Below are positions 44,341 through 54,354 of a DNA stretch of 64,000 nt, in pieces; within the stretch, counting starts at the first letter, position 1; each line of letters begins with the position of its first letter. The DNA lies in the NCBI RefSeq assembly GCF_000372725.1, contig NW_005201223.1, forward strand, positions 282,132 through 346,131, read 5' to 3'. Source of the stretch: Emiliania huxleyi CCMP1516 (taxonomy: Eukaryota; Haptophyta; Isochrysidales; Noelaerhabdaceae). The notes below the pieces were generated by a model. It was given only the letters and a program-made list of their open reading frames with translations, did not search any database and was not told the DNA's origin. A program made the translations under genes and the position numbers.

Positions 44341-45292
44341 TTGCTGTGTGCCAGCTGCTGTGTGTCGAAGTCGCCTCTCCAAGCTTCTTCTTCTTTCGAA
44401 GATTTCTTTTTCTTACATTCCTAACCAACCTGAGTAGAGTAGAGATCTCCCTCAATCACTCAGACTAGCTTCGGGCAGCAGCCGCACCTCATCGACATCC
44501 TCCTCCCTCCTGGCTGCCGACTGGCGCGTCGTCGCTCTCCCGGCAGGAGCCAGCGGCCCCGCCTCTCGGAACAGGCGGAGGTCGTGGCCTCTCTTCATCC
44601 TATGCGGAGGGGCCGTGGCCGACGACTCGTCGCAATTGAGCTCACCCCTGCGCGAGGGGGCCGTCCGCGGCCTCGAGGGCGCATCGCATGGAGTGCTCGG
44701 TCGCCTTTGGAGCTCCTCGCGCAAAGCCGACACCTCGTCGTGCAGCCTCCGCACCTCTGTGCGGGTGGCGTGGAGGCCAGCGTCGCTAGCTCGCTCCCGC
44801 GTGGTGCGCGTCAGCCTGACTCGCTCTGTTGGGCGGAGGGCGTAGGCCTGCGCCGTGGCCAGGCGCTCGCGTCCACCGTAGACCGTGCCATTCCTCCACC
44901 CGTCCACGGGCGCCGTGGCTAGGCGCTCTCCACCGTAGCTCCTCCACGGGGCAACTGTGCTGGGCGATTGCGATGCGGCTAGACGTAGATCTGGCCCGAG
45001 CGCGCTCTTGCCTGTCCGATCCTTGTCAAGGGGCGGGCCAGTGGCGGGTGGCGAGGAGGTCCAGGCGCCGCTAACGTGGCGGACGCCGGCCGCCGGGCTG
45101 CACGGGGTGGTCTGTGAGTCCGCAAGCGACGCTCTCGTCGTCTGGGTCAGCGTAGCGAACGAGCCTCCCCGGCCTGTCTCTTCCGGGAGGGGCTCCGCCT
45201 GCGCGGAGTGCACGCTCGGCTGCCGCCGTGCAGTCTCCGCTGCGGACCATCCGGCTCTGCCCTTGGCACTCGCAGAGCTGTCGAGCGACAGG
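44341..45292. other. spacer with a long antisense open frame
   Basis: A minus-strand frame is open from 45759 to 44452 and in its 3' half has a coiled-coil-like stretch (ATRTEVRRLHDEVSALREEL) and two YGG(R)ERLATA repeats. It overlaps exon 1 of the phosphatase by about 470 bp, where the plus frame looks better. The plus frame also stays open upstream to 44957. Which strand is coding at 44450-45290 cannot be settled here. Confidence 0.35.
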
Positions 45293-47259
45293 ATGCGGCA
45301 GCTGGGGGGCTCGAGCGCAGCCTCCCAGAGCGCAGTGTACTCGGTTGGCGTGTCCACGAGTCCCAGCTTCTCGGTCAAGGCCCCCTCAACTCCCGAATCT
45401 ACACCGCGGCGTCCTGATCCCGATGCCGAGTCCACACCCAGCTGCCCCGGCGGCAGCGAACGCACCACCCGCGCGCCTCTGTCTGAGCATTTCGCTGAGA
45501 AGCTAGAGGCCGCGATGCAAGAGGTTTCGCTCGCCGCGAGCCGAGCAGCCACTGCGTCGCACCAGGCGGCGCAAGCCGCCCTTGCGTGCGAGCGTTTCAC
45601 CAAAGCAGCAGAGGTGGCGCGGGTGGAAGCTGCTGCGGCAGCCGCAACTGCTGCTGCAGTCGCGCGAGCCGCCATGGCCAACTCCGACGAGCTCCCAGCC
45701 TCCCCGCAGCCGTCCATGACCTTCCGGCAGCGCCGAGGCTCGAAGCACCTCGACCTCATTCAGGACGCGATAGCCGATCCGACTAACTCACAGACAAGTG
45801 ACGCGCCGGCGACTGAAGCGGCTCGCACCTTTCGGAGGCGTCGCTCCTCAAAAGACTTGAGCGGCGAGCTTCCGATTGGAGCTACACGGCGTGGGCCCAT
45901 GTCCTGGTCCGACGCTGTCGCGGGCGCCGTACCCGACGGAAGCAGTGGCGCCGAGCCGGAGACGTTCCATGAGCTCCACTCGCCCGACAAGATGGACTGG
46001 CCCACAAAGCGGTGCTCTGCGACCGAGCTGGGCGAAGAGGCGGACGAGGCGGAGCTCCCGTTCGACCCCGCGCTGGTCTGCTCCTTCTCGTGCCACGGCA
46101 TCGAGCCCTCGCCGCAGGGAACTGGCCAGCACAAGGTCTGCTGCCTCTCTCCGCCCCGCCTCTCGGCGTCCACTGCTGCCTCCGCTTCCGCTCTCTCGCA
46201 CCGCCGCCGCGCTCACCACCGCTGCCTCACCACCGCAATTGCCCTCACCGCCACAAGGTAAACCAGGATTGCGCTTGCGTCTGCCATCCGTTTTGCTCCG
46301 ACGCCGATTGCGCGCTGTTCTGCGTACTCGATGGGCATGGGGAGGATGGCAAGGCGGTGTCCGGGTATGCGATGGATATCCTCGTCGACGAGATTGAGCG
46401 GCGGCTGCTCGCGGACGAGGCGATCGCCGATGCCTTTAAGCGCGCATTCGAGGTGTTGAGGTCTCGCGGAAGGGGCATGATCTCCAGTCCTGGACCAAAG
46501 GCTCGCCTCCTCCTCTTAGGCGACCAATGAGGCGCTTCGCTTTGCGTCGGGGGTGAATGCGCGGGTCTCGGGGGCATGCGCGCTCGCGGTCCTGCTCCAT
46601 GGCACGCGCATCTGGTGTGCGGGCGCGGGCGATTGTCGGGCGGTGATCGGCGCCGTCAACGATGCGGGAGATTCCGTCGCCATCCGGTTCGCCCCTCTCG
46701 CCCTGTTGCGCACACGCACGCTGCGCGCGCGTGACGCATGACGGCCCCGAATGTCAGGCTTTCCGTCGACCACCGGCCGACGGACCCAATAGAGCGTCAG
46801 CGAATCGAGGCGGCCGGCGCGGCAGTGTGGGAGGGGTGCGACGACCCGCAGCACGGCGTGGAGCCGGCGCGGGTCTACCGTGACCTCGGGCAGCGGAGCT
46901 CGGGACCGGGCCTCGCAATGTCGCGTTGCCTCGGCGACCTCGACGACGCCGATGCCGGCATCGTGCCGACCCCGGCAGTGCGGTACTACGAGCTATCGCC
47001 TCAGGTGCCGCGCGACGGCCAGCGCGATCTCTTCCTCGTGCTGGCGAGCGACGGTGTTTGGGAGCACCTCAGCGACGAGGAGGTTGTGCGGCTCGTCTCC
47101 CGCTTCCACGCTTCCGGGCAGCCCGCCAGCGTGGCGTGCACAAACCTGATGGCCAGCGCGGCCATGTGCTGGCGGCGAGAGGAGGGCAACTATCGAGACG
47201 ACATCACCGCCCTGGTGGCCTACCTGCCATGCATCGGCTCTTGTGGGCGGGGAGAGTGA
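45293..47259 (+). CDS. PP2C-type protein phosphatase with long N-terminal extension
   Basis: Four exons, all joins in phase: 45293-46135, 46258-46452, 46520-46686, 46758-47259 (568 residues; the start may lie elsewhere because the frame is open upstream). The N-terminal 250 residues are disordered or helical (FAEKLEAAMQEVSLAASRAA) with two basophilic phosphosites, RQRRGSKHL and FRRRRSSKDLS. The catalytic part has all PPM signatures: GQHKVNQDCACV across intron 1, FCVLDGHGEDGK (metal Asp), ALAVLLHGTRIWCAGAGDCR, VDHRPTDPIERQRIEAAG, GPGLAMSRCLGDLDD, LASDGVWEHLSDEEVV and GNYRDDITALVAYL. It is a Mn/Mg-dependent Ser/Thr phosphatase, probably active. CHGIEPSPQG replaces the usual G...G.R start. The extension suggests kinase control. 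Confidence 0.88.
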
Positions 47260-47527
47260 TTGAGGGAGGAGTACGAGGAGATAGGAGGCGTGCAGCCGCA
47301 CGAGCGCGCAGGCGGCGGCACATCGAGCGCGGACGCGCGGCGCAGCATGTAAAAGCTGCACACAAGTAACTGCACGCGAGGTGTCTTTTTGATGTTGTAG
47401 TCTCCATGGCACCCACAGACGAAAGTTTTGGACAACGCGAGAGAGCGAGAGAGAGTGTGCGCGCGCGGGATATGTGCATATGTACATTCCGACCGCCACC
47501 ACACCAAACATGCCGCACACACGTGAA

Positions 47528-48299
47528 TCAGAAGAGCTTGGTCTTCGTGACGAGCTCCTGCGCGATCATGCCGGCGATGGCAATCATGGCGAGCCGGCCG
47601 TTGTTCAGCTCCTTCGTCTGCATCGCCTTGAACTCGGCCGGGTCAGACGGCGCCAGGCCGAGCGGGTCCCAGCGGCGGTTGTTGCTGCCCAGCGTGCCGG
47701 GCTCATGGTCGGCCCGGATCGCCCAGCCCTCGACGTTGGGGTCCTCAAACGTAAAGACGCTGAAGACCTCCAGGCTCGCAATCACAAACACGACGGCCGG
47801 CCAGAAGACCTGCAGCGGCGTCTGCTGGAACGCAACGTAGGACGGCACGTCGATGTTGCCGCCGAAGAGTGGGTGGAAGTTCTCACCCACTAGGAAGCCT
47901 GTGTGGCGCGGGAGGATGTAACGGCGAGGATTCGGTGAGGGCGCTGGCGCGGGAGGCGGCCTCACCAAGCGAAGCGAGCATCGCGACGCGGCCGTGCTTC
48001 AGCTCGACCTCGCGGTAAAACTTCACCTTGCCCAGGGTGGCGCTGCCGTCGGCGCCATTGTTGTCGCCGCAGAACCCTGCCGGGTCGAAGAAGCCGAGCG
48101 GGCCAGAGATTCCGGGCAAGGTTTGCACATATGCGTTCGGAGAGAAGTTGGGCGGGTCGGGAACCGGGACGGTGTCTTCGACCACGGAAAAGACGGGAGG
48201 CGTGCTGTCGAGCGCCTTGGACGAGGGGTCCTGCAGGACGACGGCCGCGCGAGGAGGCGCGAGAGCGGTGCGCGAGAGCGGTGCCAGCGCGAGCACCAT
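47528..48299 (-). CDS. light-harvesting chlorophyll-binding protein (FCP/LHC type)
   Basis: Two exons: 48299-47966 and 47898-47528, a 67-nt GT-AG intron, 234 residues. N-terminal plastid leader region (MVLALAPLSRTALAPPRAAV). Helix 1 has KVKFYREVELKHGRVAMLAS running across the intron into LGFLVGENFHPLFGG, with the chlorophyll-ligand Glu and the HGR motif; helix 2 is FWPAVVFVIASLEVFSVF; helix 3 has MQTKELNNGRLAMIAIAGMI, the ELNNGRLAM motif of fucoxanthin chlorophyll a/c proteins. Between them lies GSNNRRWDPLGLAP, also typical. The protein sits in the thylakoid and feeds light energy to the photosystems. A head-to-head neighbour (48747) shares its upstream region. FCP/LHCF or LHCR subtype not decided. 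Confidence 0.9.
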
Positions 48300-48746
48300 G
48301 GTTGGAACTGAGTGGACGAGGAGTGAGAGGAGCAGGCGTGCCGGGAGTGAGAGGAGCAGGCGTGCCGGATGACGCGTGCTGCAGTTTCGCAGAAAGGTCG
48401 CATTCGAGGTATGAAATTGAAACCTGTGCGTCTTGGGCCCGATTGTGTTTTTGCGTGAACTAACCTTGTACAAGCGTAATGGATCGTTTCCCCCCAACGT
48501 GTCGCGAGAGAGGACGCGGTCTCTGGCCCTTTCTGCGAGAGTTCTTGTATTTTATAAAATGAACTCGGCGGCACGGGACGCGGCACAAACGGGGCACAAA
48601 CGCCAGGCTACAAAGACGAGAGTTCTTGTCGTTTGGTGAGTCCGGCCCAACCCCCTCGTGTCGCGAAGCGCGCTCGCGCTCTTTCGCTGTCGCAGGCCGC
48701 GCTCTACAGCGAGTCTGGCGTACCCTCGCCACTCATCAGCACTGGC
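48300..48746. promoter_or_regulatory. shared divergent promoter region
   Basis: 447 bp between the start codons of the light-harvesting gene (minus) and the GT47 gene (plus). Contains TATTTTATAAAAT at about 48548-48560, a symmetric AT-rich core that could serve both directions, two copies of GAGAGTTCTTGT (about 48536 and 48619), and a 16-bp direct repeat GAGAGGAGCAGGCGTGCCGG (48326 and 48350). No light-response element could be recognised. Confidence 0.45.
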
Positions 48747-50327
48747 ATGCGAGCGAGCACGTCAGTATTCGCCGCCCTCCTCCTCTCCCTCGCCTCGCCC
48801 TCGCGCGCCGACCCGAACGAGCAGCGGCAGCGGCACCTCGCGCTGCGGCGGCAGCGCCGCTCGGGCGCCAGCGACCCGGAGCTCGCCGCGCGGTGCGAGA
48901 AGAGCGCTCGGTCGCCTCCGGCCGAGTGTCGGCGGCGGGCGCCGTGCGACCTGCGCGTCTTCGACCCGGGCCGAGCGTTCCACCGGGACGTCATCCTGCA
49001 GTCGCGCCCGCGCGAGTGGGCAAAGAACAACGTCGACGCGCCCAACCGCCACTTTCAGAACGGGATCGAGTGGTGGGTGCACCGGGCGCTGCCGCCGCCG
49101 GCCGGCGAGCGCAACGCGTCGGCGCTCGTCGGCGCGCGCCGCGTCTTCGTCGCGGCATACTTTTCGTACATGTTCATCTTTGCGCCGCACAAGGTGCCCG
49201 CCGCTCTCTCTGCCATCGAGGCCGGCCTCGGGGCCGGCTGGCGGCGCGGAGGCCGGAACGTCGTCGCGCACGGCCACCCCGGCGCCTGCGTCGGCGGGAC
49301 GAGCGGCGCGGTCCGTTCTGCCGGCGGGCGGCTGCCGGTCGACCGCTGTCTGGTGGACTCAGGCGTAGCTTCTCCGGGACAGGTCCGGCTGCTTGTGGAT
49401 GACTGCTCGTCGTGCGGCGGGTCGCGGCCGTACATTGCGGTGCCGCGCCGGCCTCCCCGCGAGGCAAGCCGCAGGTCGTGTCCACGACGCGTCCGCGACA
49501 CGTCCTCCAGGTGCCGTATGTCGTCTCGCGGCCAGCGTGGCTCGTGGCGGCCGAGCCTCCGCCGGGCCGCAACCGGTCCATCCTCCTCTTCTTCCGAGGC
49601 CACCTGCCGCGCGTCTCGATCGAGTCGCGCTCTGTGCGGAGGACGATGCTCAAGGCTCTCGCCGGCCAGCCGGACGCCCTCGTCGAGGCGGCGACAGCGC
49701 GGCCGGGCTCCTCGGCCGCCACTCGAGCCTCTCACTCTTGCCGCTGACCGACGGGTCGACCTAGGCGGCGACGGCGCGGCCGGGCGCCTCGTACGAGCCG
49801 CACGGCGACTACCTCAAAAAGATGCTGCGCGCCACCTTCTGCCTCTCGCCACGCGGCGACCCCTCCCCTCCTCGAGGCGGGCGCTCGAGCCTTCCCCGCC
49901 GGCGTCACCAGAGGCTCGCGGCCGGCTCTAGGCGACACGTCCTCCTCGAAGCGCACGTACGAGTCGATCGCGGCGGGCTGCATCCCGGCCAGCTCTCGCC
50001 GGCGGCGGCGCGTGCAACCGGCACAGCTCGGCCGCGCTCAGCCGAGATGTGCCGAGATGGTAGGTCATCATCGCCGACGGGCTGCGCCTCCCCTTCGAGC
50101 GGTGGCTCGACTGGACTGCCTTCTCGGTCCGCGTCAAAGAGGCGTCCGCCCTCGCCGACCCGCTCTCGGTGCTCCGCACGCTGCGCGCCATCCCCGCGGC
50201 GCGGGTGGCGGCGATGCAGGCGGCGCTGCGCGAGGCACGGCCGCACTTCTTGTGGCACCTCGACCCGTCGCGCCCCAGCGCGGTGGACGCCATCCTCCGG
50301 GAGATGTGCGATGGGCCGCCGTCCTGA
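48747..50327 (+). CDS. exostosin-like glycosyltransferase, GT47
   Basis: Five exons, all phases consistent: 48747-49439, 49511-49687, 49765-49855, 49932-49987, 50064-50327 (426 residues). Signal peptide or anchor MRASTSVFAALLLSLASPSRA. Then WVHRALPPPAGERNASALVG, VFVAAYFSYMFIFAPHKVPA; the GT47 core has VPYVVSRPAWLVAAEPPPGR, SILLFFRGHLPR, YLKKMLRATFCLSPRGDTSS, YESIAAGCIPVIIADGLRLP and FERWLDWTAFSVRV. FCL.P.GD and GCIPV are the exostosin hallmarks. GT47 enzymes build cell-wall or extracellular polysaccharides from UDP- or GDP-sugars in the Golgi; in coccolithophores such sugars matter for coccolith polysaccharide, which is context only. Introns are 71, 77, 76 and 76 nt, three of them GC-AG; at least two begin with near copies of the next exon. 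Confidence 0.85.
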
Positions 50328-50789
50328 CGGCGAGGGGGGGCACCGCGCAGAGCGGTGAGTGCCTGCAGCGCGCACAGCCCCCGCCGAACGCCCTGCCCGC
50401 GTGTGTCAAGTCGCTCGCGCGGCCGTCAAATCAGCTAGAGCTCGAGTTGGCTGTGTAATATATCAGTTACTGTATCACCGAGATCGGACGGTGGAGTTAA
50501 GAAAGAAAGAAAACACACCCCGCAGGGCGGGGAGGACGGCACGCCGCCACCACACAGGGATTTTAAGGAGAGGTGTGTGATGCGCTAGCCGTCGCCCACC
50601 CTGGGGAGTCTGCCTCTTCGTATCTCTTTTCGCAGTCTCTCGCCGCTTCTCGGACGGTGGAGTGGAGAGCCTTACGGCAGCTCGACGGTTTTTTCCTTCC
50701 AGATCGGTGTTTCCGGTCTTTTGAAGCCCCCGGGGGGGCGCATCCGCATTCGTACGCGCGGCGCCGGCGCGCACACGGCGCGACGCGAC
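50328..50789. other. intergenic
   Basis: Spacer between two same-strand genes, with a short GAAAGAAAGAAA tract near 50500. No gene. Confidence 0.45.
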
Positions 50790-52205
50790 ATGACAGAGAC
50801 GCCGACGTGGATCCGACGGGCCGCTTCGGGGCTTCGCGAGCCCGAGGCACAGCGCCGCATGCCGCTTGGCGACCTGCCCCCCACCCCGAACACCATGTTC
50901 GAAATGATGCGGAGCATGCAGGCAAAAATTGGGTTGCTGGAGCAGCGTAACCAGGTCTTGGCGGCGTGCGCGGGTGTGGCGAGCGACGGCCCGGCGGTCA
51001 GCAACGCGACCAAGATTCAGAAGTCGTGGAGGCGGTTTTGCGCCGTGCGTGTGCTGCGCCATGCTTGTACGAGTGCAGCTCTCATCCAGAGCGTATTCCG
51101 CGGGCTGCACCAGCGCAAGGTTTTCCGCGCGCACAAGGAGGCGGCTGTGACACTTGAGGCCGCCGTTCGGCGCCGCCTTTGCACGCGTGAGTATACGCGC
51201 AAAGTATGGGCGACGGTGCGGCTCCAGGCGACGAGCCGGCGCCGGAGCTGCTGGCGCTCGCTGGCTGCTGCCCGCCTCGCGATCACGCGTCTGCAGGCGC
51301 GCGAGCGAGCTCGCTCGACCAGCCGCGACTTTCAGCGCCAGCGCCAGTCGGCAGCAGTGATCCAGTCACGGCTGCGGTGCTATGCGACGGAGGTGCTTCA
51401 CAACGAGCACGTAAGCAAAACCTCGCTCATCCTCACGTCGGTCAAACAGCGCGAGGAGATTTGCCACCTCCGACGCTTGCTCTCAGTGGCGACGCAAGCG
51501 AATGTGCAGCTCAACAGTGTCGTCTCAAAGCTGGAGCCGGAGGCTACGCATCTCCGCGAGGAGAATAAGCGCCTCGCTCGCACGGCAACCGCGGCTGCCT
51601 CGGCCTTCGCGCTGCCCGCCGCCTCGGCCTTCGCGCTGCCCGCCGCCTCGGCCTTCGCGCTGCCCGCCGCCTCGGCCTTCGCGCTGCCCGCCGCCTCGGC
51701 CTTCGCGCTGCCCGCCGCCTCGGCATCGCCAACCGTCGCCACAGCCACAGAGGCGACGTTTCACCTCAACAAGCAGCTCAAGGAGCTGGAGGAGGAGGAG
51801 GAGGAGGAGGAGGCGCCGCAGACATGGACCGAGATGCTGGAGGCTAAGTACTCGAACGAGGTAAAGGACGACAGCGACGAGGACTACGACTACGACTTTG
51901 ACCAAAAGCTCGAGGAGGCGAGGGCGGAGGAGGTGCTCGAGTATGAGAGCGACGAGGAGTGCTTTGGAGCTCAGCTTCGCGCACTCGTCGAGGACGGATT
52001 CGAGTTGGACCAGAGCGGCTTCACCATCGAGCAGATGAAGGACGCGATGCATGCGATCGGCATTTCAACCGCTGGCATCATCGGTCCAGGCGGCACGCCA
52101 GACAGGCAGGAGCTGATCACGCTGGTAAAGCGCACGATTGCGGCACGGTCGACGGAGGAGGTCGGCGACGCCGTGATGGGTGACTTTGAGGCTGACGAGG
52201 CATGA
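50790..52205 (+). CDS. IQ-motif protein with acidic C-terminus, intronless
   Basis: ATG at 50790, stop at 52203-52205, 471 residues. After a short helix (MFEMMRSMQAKIGLLEQRNQ) come at least four IQ-like calmodulin-binding segments: ATKIQKSWRRFCAVRVLRHA, ALIQSVFRGLHQRKVFRAHK, TVRLQATSRRRSCWRSLAAA and AAVIQSRLRCYATEVL. A coiled coil (VQLNSVVSKLEPEATHLREE) follows, then five repeats of ASAFALPA, a second coil (LNKQLKELEEEEEEEE), and an acidic region (DDSDEDYDYDFDQKLEEARA). The C-terminus (DFELDQSGFTIEQMKDAMHA-like) looks like a divergent EF-hand or SAP-like helix pair. Such proteins are usually cytoskeletal or myosin-like scaffolds; there is no motor domain. The repeat block is 24-bp units, so its length may vary. 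Confidence 0.7.
   Translation: MTETPTWIRRAASGLREPEAQRRMPLGDLPPTPNTMFEMMRSMQAKIGLLEQRNQVLAACAGVASDGPAVSNATKIQKSWRRFCAVRVLRHACTSAALIQSVFRGLHQRKVFRAHKEAAVTLEAAVRRRLCTREYTRKVWATVRLQATSRRRSCWRSLAAARLAITRLQARERARSTSRDFQRQRQSAAVIQSRLRCYATEVLHNEHVSKTSLILTSVKQREEICHLRRLLSVATQANVQLNSVVSKLEPEATHLREENKRLARTATAAASAFALPAASAFALPAASAFALPAASAFALPAASAFALPAASASPTVATATEATFHLNKQLKELEEEEEEEEAPQTWTEMLEAKYSNEVKDDSDEDYDYDFDQKLEEARAEEVLEYESDEECFGAQLRALVEDGFELDQSGFTIEQMKDAMHAIGISTAGIIGPGGTPDRQELITLVKRTIAARSTEEVGDAVMGDFEADEA
51597..51723 (+). repeat. 24-bp in-frame tandem repeat, about 5 units
   Basis: Five near-identical units, each encoding ASAFALPA within the IQ-motif protein. Minisatellite-like; copy number likely varies. 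Confidence 0.95.
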
Positions 52206-52483
52206 ACAATCTTCGCAAGATGCTCGTTGAGACGCAGATGGCAGCCGGCATGCACGTGAGCGCCTGAGCGCTCTGCGCCCGGCTTGCGGCAGAGTTGGAG
52301 CTTAGAGCTCGCGCTTAGAGGCGGGTGTCGCGCTAGGCTGCCCTGGGACCCGGCGTTGCCTGTCAATCTCTGTCTGTCCGTTCACATAGACGCACAACCC
52401 CGGGCCCGAAATCGCACAGTCAGGGTGCGAGCTAAAAATTCTTTGCGGACCCCCCTCTCCCGGGTTTGCGGTGCAGCTCTGCT
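52206..52483. other. intergenic
   Basis: Short spacer before the TGC repeat; no gene or motif seen. Confidence 0.4.
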
Positions 52484-52577
52484 GCCGCCGCCGCTGCTGC
52501 TGACTGCTGCTGCTGACTGCTGCTGACTGCTGCTGCTGACTGCTGCTGACTGCTGCTGCTGACTGCTGCTGACTGCT
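52484..52577. repeat. CTG/ACTG repeat just upstream of the D-serine dehydratase-like gene
   Basis: Mixed GCT and GACT units (GCTGCTGACTGCTGCTGCTG and so on) over about 95 bp, ending 9 bp before the start codon, so it is in the 5' leader. Confidence 0.9.
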
Positions 52578-52586
52578 GACGCGAAG

Positions 52587-54097
52587 ATGTTCCGTCGCCA
52601 GCGCAGCGTGACCGTGCTAGGCGGCCTCACGGCCTGTCTTTCCACCCTCTCTGCGAGGCGTGTCGAAGATCTCCGCACGCCTTGCCTCATCTGCTGCCGC
52701 GCCACGCTCGAGAAGAACGCGGCAACGATGCGCGAGCGAGCGGCGGCGCTCGGTGTAGCGCTACGGCCGCACTTCAAGACTGTCAAGACGCTCGAGGCGG
52801 CGGAGATCGCCACGGACGGCGAGAGGCGGCGCATCACCGTGTCCACGCTCGCCGAGGCATCCTTCCTCGCCGACGGCGGCTTCGACGACATCCTGTACGC
52901 GGTGCCGCTGACGCCCGACAAGGTGGACGATGTCCTCGCGCTGCACTCGAGGCTCGAGCGGTTCACCGTGATGGTCGACCACGCGGACCAGGTCTCCGCC
53001 CTGCTCGCCCGCACCGAGCTGCTGCGTACGCCGCTCCGCGTCGTACTCGGCGTCGATTGTGGGTACCACCGGGACGGCTGCGACCCGCACGACCCGGCGA
53101 GCGTGGCCCTGGTCCGCACGCTGTGCGACGCGGCCGCGGTGCGCTTCGACGGGCTGTACACCCACGGAGGCCTCTCGTTGCGGCGCGGCGAGCTCCGCCG
53201 AGATATTAATTACTAAGTAGTAGTCAGATCATTAATGAATAGGCCACTCGTACGGCGCGGCGAGCTCCGCCGAGATAGTGGCGGTGGGCGAGGCGGAGCG
53301 GGACGTGACCACGCGCTTCGCCGAGTCGCTCCGGGCTTCGGGCATCGAGGTGCCCACCATTGGGGTCGGCTCGACGCCCACCTGCAGCGTGCCTCCGCCG
53401 CACCTCGCTGGCGTGGACGAGTGGCACCCGGGCAACTTCTTGTACTACGACACCTCCCAGGCACACACGCTGCTCTCCCCGGCTCACCTCGGCTCTCCCC
53501 GGCTCACCTCGGCTCACCTCGGCTCTCCCGGCTCGCCCCGGCCCATGACTCGGCCCATGACTCGGCTCACCCCCCTTCTAGGTGGCGCTCGGCTCGTGCG
53601 GGCTCGAGAGCGTCGCAGTGCGGGTGCCGAAGCGCGTCGTCGGCCAGTTTACTCCGAGAACGAGCCACCACCTTTCCGCTGGTTGCTCAACCAGGTGCTC
53701 ACGCGCGTCGTCGGCCACTACCCAAAATCCAACACGCTGCTGATCGACTGCGGCTGGACCGGCGCGAGCGCGCAGGGCAAGGAGAGCGGCACGGCTGCGT
53801 GCCGCGATCTCGGGCAATCTCGGGTCATCTCGGGTGGTGATTGGCGAATAGGAGAGCGGGTACGGCTGCTTCCCGCTCAACCCGGAGCTGCGCATCGCCA
53901 ACCTCAAGCAGGAGTGCGGCGAGGTGACCTCGGTCGACGGCGCGCCGCTCGATTTTCGCCGCTACCCGATCGGCGCGCTGCTGAGGATCGCGCCGCACCA
54001 CTCGTGCGCGAGCACGCACCAGCACCGCAGCGTCAACGTGCTTGGCGCGGATGGCGACACCGTCGTCGAGGAGTGGAAGATCTGCAAGGGTTGGTGA
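52587..54097 (+). CDS. D-serine dehydratase-like PLP enzyme (DSD1 type)
   Basis: Five exons, phases consistent: 52587-53169, 53243-53460, 53582-53623, 53695-53781, 53852-54097 (391 residues, normal for the family). Fold-type III (alanine-racemase-like) barrel: LRTPCLICCRATLEKNAATM, then RPHFKTVKTLEAAEIATDGE with the PLP Lys, VVLGVDCGYHRDGC, YTHGGHSYGAASSAEIV (joined across intron 1), VGSTPTCSVPP, NFLYYDTSQ, VVGHYPKSNTLLIDCGWTGA and, at the end, RIAPHHSCASTHQHRSVNVL, the His-x-Cys Zn site of eukaryotic D-serine dehydratases. It probably deaminates D-serine or a D-threo-3-hydroxy amino acid to a keto acid. Introns 1 (GC-AG, 73 nt), 3 (GT-AG, 71 nt) and 4 (apparently GA-AG, 70 nt) each start with a copy of the following exon. 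Confidence 0.87.
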
Positions 54098-54354
54098 GGA
54101 GCGCTGAGGGCGACGCAGACCTCGTAGTATTCAGAAGTTTCGCCTCTCACCCTCTCTCACTCACACTCTCCCCACAGTGCACACACAGAGAAACAATGTC
54201 GCATAGCACTCGCGAGGCCGAACGATTTGTTGTTTACTGCATGACACGATATTTAATGGAAAGAGGCAAGCGTCACAAATACGAGTCGGTACTTACCCTA
54301 CCCGCCCTTGTCCCGAATCCAGCCCTGCCATCATCCGCTTTCACTCTCGGAGAT
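54098..54354. other. spacer between convergent genes
   Basis: 3' ends of the two flanking genes. Nothing supported. Confidence 0.4.

Noticed and set aside
44107-44382. Separate 91-residue minus-strand gene
   Set aside because: Reinterpreted as exon 1 of the two-domain SnoaL-like gene, joined in phase at 44155/44078.
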